The position numbers and the translations under genes are program-made. Source: JAVBMO01 sp031552355 (GTDB lineage Bacteria > Bacteroidota > Bacteroidia > Bacteroidales > P3). Taken from it: a DNA stretch of 22,043 nt. Below are positions 1 through 7,110 of this stretch, piece after piece. Below the pieces are notes generated by a model, which was given only the letters and a program-made list of their open reading frames with translations, made no database searches and had not been told where the DNA came from. Where the stretch lies: NCBI GenBank assembly GCA_031552355.1, contig JAVBMO010000079.1, forward strand, positions 1-22,043, given 5' to 3'. Within the stretch, counting starts at the first letter, position 1. Each line of letters starts with the position of its first letter.

Positions 1-1466
1 GCAAAAACCACACGCCTTGCAGAAGGTTTTCCTGTGTAGATACATTTTCCGGCTTCTTCCGGAGCATCAAAAGGAATGGTGCGGATGGTGGCTTTGGTCT
101 CTTCCTTGATCTTTTGTTCCGTTTCAGGTGTTCCGTCCCAATGCGCAAGAATAAAACCACCTTTGGTTTCCAAAACATCTTTAAATTCATCCCAAGAATC
201 GGCTTTGTGCGTATTTTCTTCACGCAAAGTCAACGCTTTTTGGTAAAGGTTGGCTTGTATATTTTCCAATAAATGGGCAATTTTATTGGCTAAATCTGCT
301 TGTTGAAAAACTTCTTTTTCCAAAGTGTCGCGACGAGCCACTTCCACAGTTCCTTCCTCTATATCGCGAGGGCCAATGGCAATACGTACAGGCACACCCT
401 TGAATTCATATTCGTTGAATTTCCATCCTGGTTTTTGAGTATTTCGGTCATCATATTTTACAGAAATACCTTTGACTTCCAACGCTTTTTTAATTTCCAA
501 CGCCTTTTCGCTAATCATCGGCAATTGTTCATCGTTTTTATAGATAGGGATAATCACCACTTGGATTGGCGCCAATTTGGGTGGCAACACCAAACCATTG
601 TCATCGGAATGCGTCATAATTAAAGCGCCCATCAAGCGAGTGGAAACTCCCCATGAGGTAGCCCAAACATATTCCAATTTATTTTCTTTGGTCAAAAATT
701 TCACATCAAATGCTTTGGCAAAATTTTGCCCTAAAAAGTGAGACGTTCCTGCTTGCAAAGCTTTTCCATCCTGCATCATAGCCTCAATGCAAAAGGTTTC
801 TATGGCTCCGGCAAAACGTTCATTGGCAGATTTTACACCTTTCAATACCGGCATGGCAAGCCATTTTTCGGCAAATTCGGCATAGACCTCCAACATTTGT
901 TTGGCTTCGGCAACAGCTTCTTCTTCGGTTGCATGGGCTGTATGGCCTTCCTGCCAAAGGAACTCAGCCGTACGCAAAAACATTCTCGTACGCATTTCCC
1001 AACGAACCACATTAGCCCATTGATTGCATAAAATCGGCAAATCGCGGTACGATTGTATCCAGTTTTTATAAGTATCCCAAATAATGGTTTCCGAAGTTGG
1101 GCGCACAATCAGCTCTTCTTCCAAACGGGAATCGGGATCGGGTTCCAAACCGCCTTTCCCATTTGCCCTTGCCCTTAGGCGCGAATGTGTAACCACAGCA
1201 CATTCCTTAGCAAAACCTTCCACATGTTCGGCTTCTTTTTCGAAATAAGATTTGGGAATAAACAAAGGAAAATAAGCATTCACATGCCCTGTATCTTTAA
1301 ACATTTTGTCTAAAACTGCCTGTATTTTTTCCCAAATGGCATAGCCATAAGGTTTTATTACCATACAACCTCTTACAGCAGAATTTTCTGCTAAATCGGC
1401 TTTAACCACTAATTCGTTATACCATTCCGAATAATTTTCTGCGCGTGTTGTGAAATTTTTTGCCAT
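1..1466 (-). CDS. proS: Prolyl-tRNA synthetase, archaeal/eukaryote-type (3' end cut by window)
   Basis: Charges tRNA-Pro with proline using ATP in the cytoplasm. The reading frame starts at ATG 1466 (MAKNFTTRAENYSEWYNE) and runs off the window after about 488 codons, ending ...SARRVVF, so probably only a few residues are missing. Class II synthetase features are visible: VRPTSETIIWDTY at residues 121-133, the motif 2 region with RWEMRTRMFLRTAEFLWQEGH at about 155-175, and a motif 3-like stretch WGVSTRLMGALIMTHSDDNG followed by the LAPIQVVIIP start of the anticodon-binding domain. There is no large editing insertion between motifs 2 and 3. Together with the ending, this fits the short type 3 ProRS found in Bacteroidota (about 490-500 aa). 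It stands alone on the minus strand, divergent from the next gene, with its own -7 box. Identification is very secure. Confidence 0.97.
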   Translation of the reverse strand, partial: MAKNFTTRAENYSEWYNELVVKADLAENSAVRGCMVIKPYGYAIWEKIQAVLDKMFKDTGHVNAYFPLFIPKSYFEKEAEHVEGFAKECAVVTHSRLRARANGKGGLEPDPDSRLEEELIVRPTSETIIWDTYKNWIQSYRDLPILCNQWANVVRWEMRTRMFLRTAEFLWQEGHTAHATEEEAVAEAKQMLEVYAEFAEKWLAMPVLKGVKSANERFAGAIETFCIEAMMQDGKALQAGTSHFLGQNFAKAFDVKFLTKENKLEYVWATSWGVSTRLMGALIMTHSDDNGLVLPPKLAPIQVVIIPIYKNDEQLPMISEKALEIKKALEVKGISVKYDDRNTQKPGWKFNEYEFKGVPVRIAIGPRDIEEGTVEVARRDTLEKEVFQQADLANKIAHLLENIQANLYQKALTLREENTHKADSWDEFKDVLETKGGFILAHWDGTPETEQKIKEETKATIRTIPFDAPEEAGKCIYTGKPSARRVVF

Positions 1467-1508
1467 TGAATACGTTTTACAAGATAAAAAAGATGTAAAT
1501 TTGTTTTT

Positions 1509-1541
1509 TTTGTGTCTATATTATAAACGGTATTATTTTTG
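1509..1541 (+). promoter_or_regulatory. Putative Bacteroidota promoter for the Tyr-rich secreted protein gene
   Basis: TTTG at 1509-1512 and TATTTTTG at 1534-1541 match the -33 and -7 boxes (TTTG / TAnnTTTG) with a 21-base spacer, slightly longer than the usual 19. Transcription would start near 1546-1548, giving a leader of about 60 bases. The region is T-rich, so a chance match is possible. Confidence 0.4.
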
Positions 1542-1544
1542 TTG

Positions 1545-1552
1545 CAAAAGTA
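1545..1552 (-). promoter_or_regulatory. Putative Bacteroidota -7 box for proS
   Basis: On the minus strand these bases read TACTTTTG, an exact match to TAnnTTTG. A start about 5-7 bases downstream would give a leader of roughly 70 bases before the proS ATG at 1466. I see no clear -33 TTTG at the right distance. The box overlaps the expected start site of the plus-strand promoter at 1509-1541. Confidence 0.5.
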
Positions 1553-1593
1553 ATAAAATTTGACGAAATCCTGTCTAATATAAAAACATATAA

Positions 1594-1599
1594 AGGAGG
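1594..1599 (+). promoter_or_regulatory. Strong Shine-Dalgarno AGGAGG before the Tyr-rich protein
   Basis: AGGAGG sits 6 bases upstream of the ATG at 1606. Other leaders in this window, for example those of rnr, pruA and recN, lack such a match, as expected for Bacteroidota. This makes a canonical ribosome binding site notable here, and it fixes the start codon. Confidence 0.6.
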
Positions 1600-1605
1600 A
1601 AACCT

Positions 1606-3006
1606 ATGAAAACAACAGATGAAAGAACGAATAAAGGATGGCGCACCCTTTTGTTTTTTTCTCTTTTGATTGTATCGGGAAGTTTATTTGCCCAAAACTA
1701 CAATTACGACGACGCACTTTATTCGCCGAAAGCGAAAAAATCTAATAAGGAACAAAAAGCGGAAGAGCCTTCCCTATATATGGATACAAGCATTCACACT
1801 CAATCCATTGAGGTAAAGACTTCTATTCCGAACAAATATACGGAACCTTCTTCCGAAACCACCACACAAACTGATGGTTCAACAAGCTATGTTACAAATA
1901 ATTACTATGGCGATTACACTAACTATAGCGAAGATGATTATTACGATTACGCTTATGCGGCAAGAATCAAGCGTTTTCACAGTACAACACCCTGTGTAAA
2001 TTATTATGACGATTATTACACCAATTTATACTGGTACACTTATAACCCTAATTATTGGGGCGTAAGTATTTATTTAGGCTACAATTGGTGGTACCCAACT
2101 TACTACCCGTCATATTATTGGAGTGTCGGTTGGGGCTGGGGTTACCCTTCTTACTGGGGATATCCTTACTATTGGGGCGGAAGCCCTTATTGGGCAGGTT
2201 ATAACTATGGTTACTGGAATGGCTATTGGAACGGTTATTATTCAGGAAATTGTTATGGATATTATTACAATAGTTGTGACAGAAATTCATACTATTACCG
2301 CTATGCGCCTTCAAGAAGTTCTGTAAGCGCTTCGCGAAGCAGAGGCGGGTATCAATATACATCCTCATCTTCTTACCAAAGGAACATGAGCGGTTCGTCG
2401 CGTTCAAGCAGCACGTTCGGCGAACGTTATGAAGCTTCTGTAGGAAGGAGTGCTTCTCGTTCGGCTGAAGGCGGTGTACGTTCTGTCCGCAGTGCATCGT
2501 CACCTCAAAGAAATGCTGCTGTGGAATCTCGTGGTACCACAAGGCAAGCCGGAATGGAAGGCCGTGGCAGTACTCAATCAAGAGTTTACAGTCGCCCAAG
2601 CAATGATGCAAGTACTTCACAAGGAAGAAGTGGCTATCAGCCTTCTTCAGGACGTGGTGAATATACACCTTCCGAAAGATCTTCGGGCAGCCGCAGCAGC
2701 GCAACTCAAGGAAATTCAGGAAGAAGCCAATCAACTCCGGCAAACAGAAGCTACGACAATAATTCAAGAAACTATACGCCGAGCCAAAGAAGTACTACAA
2801 GTCCTTCTTATGACAATCCTTCAAGAGGAAACTCGAGAAGCACTTCAACGCCTTCTTACAACAGTTCGCCAAGAGACAGTGAATCAAGAGGTTCTTCCGT
2901 TGGAAGCCCATCGAGAAGCAGCTCACCTTCTTCGGGTGGTGGTAGTGGCGGTGGTTCACGCTCTTCCAGCAGTGGCAGTGGCGGCGGCGGCGGACGTGGT
3001 AGATAA
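1606..3006 (+). CDS. Secreted low-complexity protein: Tyr/Trp/Gly-rich middle, Ser/Arg/Gly-rich tail
   Basis: I do not recognise a functional family. Of the 466 aa, residues 1-29 look like a Sec signal peptide with a long charged n-region and cleavage after SGSLFA before Q30. Residues 31-95 are polar. Residues 99-233 are extraordinarily aromatic, with about 43 Tyr and 12 Trp in 135 residues by eye, in patterns such as YPSYWGYPYYWGG and GYWNGYWNGYYSG. From about 235 to the end the chain is Ser/Arg/Gly/Thr/Pro-rich and likely disordered, ending in a GSGGGGGRGR-type tail. Only three Cys are visible (130, 216, 224). The ATG is supported by the AGGAGG at 1594-1599. The next gene, 127 bases on, is a FadL-like outer-membrane protein, and no terminator was seen between them, so cotranscription is likely. 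Similar Bacteroidota proteins sometimes carry the uninformative label 'vitellogenin II precursor' (from memory). An envelope or surface-matrix role is inference only. Confidence 0.8.
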   Translation: MKTTDERTNKGWRTLLFFSLLIVSGSLFAQNYNYDDALYSPKAKKSNKEQKAEEPSLYMDTSIHTQSIEVKTSIPNKYTEPSSETTTQTDGSTSYVTNNYYGDYTNYSEDDYYDYAYAARIKRFHSTTPCVNYYDDYYTNLYWYTYNPNYWGVSIYLGYNWWYPTYYPSYYWSVGWGWGYPSYWGYPYYWGGSPYWAGYNYGYWNGYWNGYYSGNCYGYYYNSCDRNSYYYRYAPSRSSVSASRSRGGYQYTSSSSYQRNMSGSSRSSSTFGERYEASVGRSASRSAEGGVRSVRSASSPQRNAAVESRGTTRQAGMEGRGSTQSRVYSRPSNDASTSQGRSGYQPSSGRGEYTPSERSSGSRSSATQGNSGRSQSTPANRSYDNNSRNYTPSQRSTTSPSYDNPSRGNSRSTSTPSYNSSPRDSESRGSSVGSPSRSSSPSSGGGSGGGSRSSSSGSGGGGGRGR

Positions 3007-3133
3007 CACGAATTTGTTTTTTGACAAGATTAAAAATTTTGCTTCTGATGCAAAAGACAGATAAATTTTGTCTTAAATAAATATAGAAATCTAAAAGTTT
3101 AAACAGTTTTTCAGATTAAAACGAACTATAACA

Positions 3134-4561
3134 ATGAAACGAATAGCAATTGCATTATTAGGCGTATTTTCTTTTACCGGCTTTCATTTACAAGCACAGA
3201 ACGAAGACGATGCTGTGAGAATGAGCCAGTATGGTATTTTCGGGACGGCTTCTTATGTTGGGCGCGCCGGCGCTATTGGCGCTTTGGGTGGCGACTTTAC
3301 AGCCGCAAGTTACAACCCTGCCGGTTTAGGGATTTACACAAAATCTGAATTTTTGTTCAATTCAGCCGTTACCGATGGATATTCGCGTTCCACTTACCAA
3401 GGACAAAGTTCCAGCGACTTCAGGGTGGGCTTCTCCCCTTTCCCCATGGGTTTTGTTTTCAATGTTCCTGCAAGAAGTGAATCGAGCTATATGCATTCTT
3501 TTCAATTTTCTTTTGGAGCGAATACTTTGAAATCCAATAGTAATAGAACTGATGTTCTTGGAATTAACAACCAAAGATCTATGATGGACGTTTGGGTTGA
3601 TGATGCTACTATCAATTACTCAAACCCTTATACATTTGATTTAGCCTTTGCCACTAATACTATGTTTGAAGACTCTTTGGGTGTTTGGTCACCTTTCCAA
3701 GTAATTGAAGATCCTAATGGAGAAATACTCCAATTTAAAAATCAAAAAGAAATGGGTGGCATCACGGAAATGGTATTTTCAGCTTCCACCAATTTAAACG
3801 ATTTTATTTATTTGGGTGCTACCATTGGCGTACCTTTCTATGATTATCAAATGTATTCCACTTATACAGAAGAAAAGTCAACGGGAGACTTCTACACTTA
3901 TAACCAAAATTTAAATACAAATGGTGTGGGTATTAATTTGAAATTAGGCGCCATTGTCCGTCCTTTGGATTGGTTGCGTGTAGGCGCTGCTTTTCACACA
4001 CCAACTTATTATGGTTTGTCTGACAGATATGAAACCAATTTGTCTCATCGTAACTTCTATTCTTCATCGCCTTACAGCGAAACAGATTACGGTATGACAA
4101 CCCCATATAAAGTTTTAGGAAATTTGGGAGTTATTTTAGGTAATCAATCGACACCTGTAGCCGGTAGCATTGGTTTTGATTATGAATTTTCAGACTACTC
4201 TACCATGCATTATTATATGAATGACTCTAAATATAAAAGTTATATAAACAATTTAATGAGTAGTGATTTGCAAGGCAGCCACACATTCAAATTGGGTGGA
4301 ACTTTGAATATCCAACAATTTGCAGTAAGAGCTGGCTATGCATTTGCCACCAGCCCTTATAAAGACGAATTTTATAATATTGGTGGACAAACTACCATTA
4401 CCGCTGGTTTGGGCTATAGGGCTCGCTTTTGGTATATAGACTTTGCTTACGCCAACACTTACCAAAGCAAAAGTGAATACTTATATGCCGACAATTCATC
4501 AAAATATACAGTGAACAAATACACCAATCTTTTTGTTGCTACATTGGGTTTCAGGTGGTAA
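3134..4561 (+). CDS. OmpP1/FadL/TodX-family outer-membrane beta-barrel (often labelled 'hemin receptor')
   Basis: Predicted outer-membrane barrel of 475 aa. It has a signal peptide (about residues 1-21, MKRIAIALLG...FHLQAQ) and then the family's N-terminal region, including GAIGALGGDFTAASYNPAGLG around residues 46-66. The NPAGL at 61-65 is typical of FadL-like proteins. Alternating aromatic strands fill the rest, and the chain ends in ...FVATLGFRW, with the terminal aromatic residue expected for assembly by the Bam machinery. FadL-family proteins move hydrophobic compounds across the outer membrane, and Bacteroidota paralogues are often annotated as hemin receptors without proof. The substrate cannot be read from the sequence. 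It follows the Tyr-rich secreted protein and is closed by the terminator at 4605-4645, so the two probably form a transcription unit. The ATG at 3134 is chosen because it places the signal peptide correctly. Confidence 0.88.
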   Translation: MKRIAIALLGVFSFTGFHLQAQNEDDAVRMSQYGIFGTASYVGRAGAIGALGGDFTAASYNPAGLGIYTKSEFLFNSAVTDGYSRSTYQGQSSSDFRVGFSPFPMGFVFNVPARSESSYMHSFQFSFGANTLKSNSNRTDVLGINNQRSMMDVWVDDATINYSNPYTFDLAFATNTMFEDSLGVWSPFQVIEDPNGEILQFKNQKEMGGITEMVFSASTNLNDFIYLGATIGVPFYDYQMYSTYTEEKSTGDFYTYNQNLNTNGVGINLKLGAIVRPLDWLRVGAAFHTPTYYGLSDRYETNLSHRNFYSSSPYSETDYGMTTPYKVLGNLGVILGNQSTPVAGSIGFDYEFSDYSTMHYYMNDSKYKSYINNLMSSDLQGSHTFKLGGTLNIQQFAVRAGYAFATSPYKDEFYNIGGQTTITAGLGYRARFWYIDFAYANTYQSKSEYLYADNSSKYTVNKYTNLFVATLGFRW

Positions 4562-4604
4562 CAGACAAAAGATTATGAGTAAACAAATAATAAATTGAGA
4601 AAAA

Positions 4605-4645
4605 AAGCCTTGTAGGTTTCAAGAACCTGCAAGGCTTTTCCTTTT
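4605..4645 (+). terminator. Rho-independent terminator after the FadL-like gene
   Basis: A 14-bp stem (4605-4618 with 4624-4637, one G-U wobble, GC-rich core GCCTTG/CAAGGC) with a 5-base loop TCAAG is followed by TTCCTTTT. It lies 43 bases after the stop at 4561. An A-run at 4601-4606 could make it work on the other strand too. Confidence 0.85.
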
Positions 4646-4679
4646 CACAAACAAAAAAACTACTATAAAAATTTTTAGT

Positions 4680-6965
4680 ATGAAAGATAATGAACAAAAT
4701 GATAATGTTTTTGAAAAAAGTATTTTAAAGGCTTTTGCCGTCAATCCTTTCGAAAGTTATAATTACAAGCAAATTTCCGCCAAAGTCGGCGCATTCGACA
4801 AGGTGGCAAAAGATTTGGTGAAGGCCACCATTCAACGGATGTTCGAACAAAAAATACTTATCGAAACTCAACGTGGAAAATTTCAACTCAACTCAAAATA
4901 TATTGACGACGATTTGCTTCCACAAAATTATATCGTTGGAACTGTGGATATGAAGCAAACCGGAAAAGCTTATATCCTTCCCGAAGATTTTGAAATGGAA
5001 GATATTTTCATTGCACCAAACAATGTTAAAAATTCTTTGCCGGGCGACAAAGTCAAAGTACGCCTTTTCCCAAAACGGAAAGGACAAAAACCTGAAGGAC
5101 AAATTGTAGAAGTGCTGCAAAGAGCTCGTTTACGTTTTGTGGGACGTATTCAGATAAATGAAAAAATGGCTTTCTTTATTCCCGACCATCGTAGTATTCC
5201 TGTGGATTTTATGATTCCTTTGGACGAATTGAACGGCGCCCAAAACAACCAAAAAGTATTGGTGGAAATCACCGAATGGCATGAACGGGCCAAAAGTCCC
5301 TTTGCCAAAGTGGTAGAAGTTTTAGGTATGCCGGGCGAAAACAATGTGGAAATGCTGTCCATTTTGGCAGAAAATGATTTTCCATTGTCGTTCCCGAAAG
5401 AAGTGGAAAAAGAAGCGTTGAAAATTCCGTTGGCAATAACTTCCGACGAAATAGCCAAACGAAAAGATTTCAGAAAGGTAACCACCTTTACTATCGATCC
5501 CGAAGATGCCAAAGACTTCGACGATGCCATTTCATTTCGCAAATTAGAAAATGGAAATGTAGAAATCGGTGTGCATATTGCCGATGTTTCTTACTATGTG
5601 CCTCAAGATGGCGCCATTGATAAAGAAGCTTACAATCGCGGAACTTCCGTTTATTTGGTCGACAGAACAGTTCCCATGTTGCCCGAACGTTTGTCGAATG
5701 AAGTATGTTCTTTGCGCCCAAATGAAGAAAAATTGTGTTTTTCTGCCGTTTTTGAAATGAACGAAAAAGCGGAAGTCGTACAAGAGTGGTTCGGCAAAAC
5801 GGCCATTTGTTCCGACAGGCGTTTTACTTACGAAGAAGCGCAAAATGTAATAGAAACCGGCAAAGGCGACTATTCAAAAGAAATTTTGGCAGTCCACAAA
5901 TTGGCAAATATTCTTCGCAAAGAGCGTTTTAATGACGGCGCCATTAATTTTGAATCGCGTGAGGTAAAATTCCGTTTAGACGAAAATGCCAAACCCATTG
6001 GCGTATATATAAAAGAGCAAAAAGAGGCCAATTTTCTGATTGAAGAATTTATGCTTTTGGCAAACAAAAAAGTAGCCGAACATATTGGAAAAAAAGAAGG
6101 AAGCAAAGCTATAAAAACGTTTGTCTATCGTGTGCACGATGAACCTAATCCCGAAAAACTGAATACTTTTATACAGTTTGTCAATAAATTGGGATACAAA
6201 ATGAAATTGGGTTCGAGAAAAAAATTAGCCGATTCGTTCAACAATCTTTTTGTGAATATTGAAGGCAAAGGCGAAGAAAACATGATTGAAACCATTGCCA
6301 TTAGAACCATGGCTAAAGCTTTTTATTCGACCGAAAACATTGGGCACTACGGATTGGGATTCCCTTTCTATTCTCATTTCACCTCTCCCATCCGCCGCTA
6401 TCCCGATTTGATGGTACACCGTTTGTTGGAACGCTATCTACATAAAGGTTCTTCGGCAAATGTCCAATTTTATGAAGAATGTTGCAAACATGCGTCATTG
6501 ATGGAAAAAAAGGCAGCAGACGCCGAACGGACTTCCGTCAAGTATAAGCAAGCTGAATATTTGTCGGAAAGAATCGGACAAGTGTTTTTGGCCAAAATTT
6601 CCGGTGTCAGCAAATGGGGAATTTATGCCGAAATTGAAGAAAACCGTTGCGAAGGCATGATTTCACTGTCAAGTTTTGTGGATGACTATTACTACTTAGA
6701 CGAAGACAATTATCAGGTTATCGGGCGCCGTTTCGGGAAAAAATACAAATTGGGCGACCCTATTCAAATCCGTGTACTTAGAGTCGATTTGGCAAAAAAA
6801 CAAATGGATTTTGAATATGTTGATGAAAATGCACCTTCGCGTCCAAGTATAAAAGAGAAACCGGCAAAAAATAATGGAAATAAAAATCGTCCTTCTTCAA
6901 AAGATAAGAAAGCAGACAAATCAAAAAAAGGAAAAACATTCAACGGAAATAAGAAAAAGCGATAA
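4680..6965 (+). CDS. rnr: Ribonuclease R (RNB-family 3'-5' exoribonuclease)
   Basis: Processive 3'-5' hydrolytic exoribonuclease that degrades structured RNA and defective mRNA in the cytoplasm. The 761-aa chain shows the RNase R order: an N-terminal winged-helix-like segment (about 10-70), cold-shock OB domains (about 80-230), the RNB catalytic domain (about 260-590), an S1 domain (about 631-715, GQVFLAKISGVSKWGIYAE), and a Lys-rich tail (about 725-761). The metal-binding motif TIDPEDAKDFDDA spans 271-283 with D273, D279, D281 and D282, equivalent to the E. coli active-site aspartates. The family signature HFTSPIRRYPDLMVHR is at 566-581. No key residue is missing. Length is close to E. coli RNase R (813 aa). 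It sits downstream of a terminator, so it needs its own promoter, but I find no clear TAnnTTTG box. No terminator was seen between it and the repeats that follow. Confidence 0.97.
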   Translation: MKDNEQNDNVFEKSILKAFAVNPFESYNYKQISAKVGAFDKVAKDLVKATIQRMFEQKILIETQRGKFQLNSKYIDDDLLPQNYIVGTVDMKQTGKAYILPEDFEMEDIFIAPNNVKNSLPGDKVKVRLFPKRKGQKPEGQIVEVLQRARLRFVGRIQINEKMAFFIPDHRSIPVDFMIPLDELNGAQNNQKVLVEITEWHERAKSPFAKVVEVLGMPGENNVEMLSILAENDFPLSFPKEVEKEALKIPLAITSDEIAKRKDFRKVTTFTIDPEDAKDFDDAISFRKLENGNVEIGVHIADVSYYVPQDGAIDKEAYNRGTSVYLVDRTVPMLPERLSNEVCSLRPNEEKLCFSAVFEMNEKAEVVQEWFGKTAICSDRRFTYEEAQNVIETGKGDYSKEILAVHKLANILRKERFNDGAINFESREVKFRLDENAKPIGVYIKEQKEANFLIEEFMLLANKKVAEHIGKKEGSKAIKTFVYRVHDEPNPEKLNTFIQFVNKLGYKMKLGSRKKLADSFNNLFVNIEGKGEENMIETIAIRTMAKAFYSTENIGHYGLGFPFYSHFTSPIRRYPDLMVHRLLERYLHKGSSANVQFYEECCKHASLMEKKAADAERTSVKYKQAEYLSERIGQVFLAKISGVSKWGIYAEIEENRCEGMISLSSFVDDYYYLDEDNYQVIGRRFGKKYKLGDPIQIRVLRVDLAKKQMDFEYVDENAPSRPSIKEKPAKNNGNKNRPSSKDKKADKSKKGKTFNGNKKKR

Positions 6966-6971
6966 ATATTG

Positions 6972-7110
6972 ATTTTTTCGAGTACAAAAGAATTTTCCTG
7001 TATTTTTAATGAAATTTTCGAGTATAGAAGAATTTTCTTGTATTTTGATAAAATTTTCGAGTACGGAAGAATTTTTGTATATTTGCATAAATATTTTCGA
7101 GTATGGAAGA
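6972..7110 (+). repeat. Tandem repeats of about 40 bp (3 full units plus the start of a fourth that contains the ATPase start codon)
   Basis: The anchor TTCGAGTA occurs at 6977, 7017, 7056 and 7096, giving periods of 40, 39 and 40 bases. The unit consensus is TTCGAGT, then ACA/ATA/ACG/ATG, then RAAGAATTTT, then an AT-rich part containing TGTATTTT or TGTATATTTG. The fourth unit begins with the same bases and contains the ATG (7103-7105) of the downstream ATPase; after GAAGA it diverges into coding sequence. The units are contiguous with no spacers, so this is not a CRISPR array. I saw no further copies of TTCGAGTA in the window. Confidence 0.9.
7078..7085 (+). promoter_or_regulatory. Putative -7 box (TATATTTG) in the third repeat unit, for the ATPase
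   Basis: TATATTTG is an exact TAnnTTTG match, 17 bases before the ATG at 7103, which would leave a leader of only about 12 bases. The equivalent positions in units 1 and 2 read TATTTTTA and TATTTTGA and do not match. A TTTTCG at 7054-7059 lies at about -33 distance but is not TTTG. Confidence 0.45.

Noticed and set aside
2048..2767. A 239-codon open frame on the minus strand opposite the Tyr-rich protein gene
   Set aside because: It has no family resemblance or signal; long antisense frames are expected opposite Ser/Arg/Gly/Tyr low-complexity coding sequence, and the plus-strand gene has a signal peptide and a ribosome site.
2450..3064. A 204-codon plus-strand frame overlapping the same gene in another frame
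   Set aside because: It is a frame shadow of repetitive Ser/Arg codons, with no start context and no recognisable domain.
6972..7110. CRISPR array
   Set aside because: The units are contiguous without spacers, imperfect and AT-rich, and there are no cas genes.
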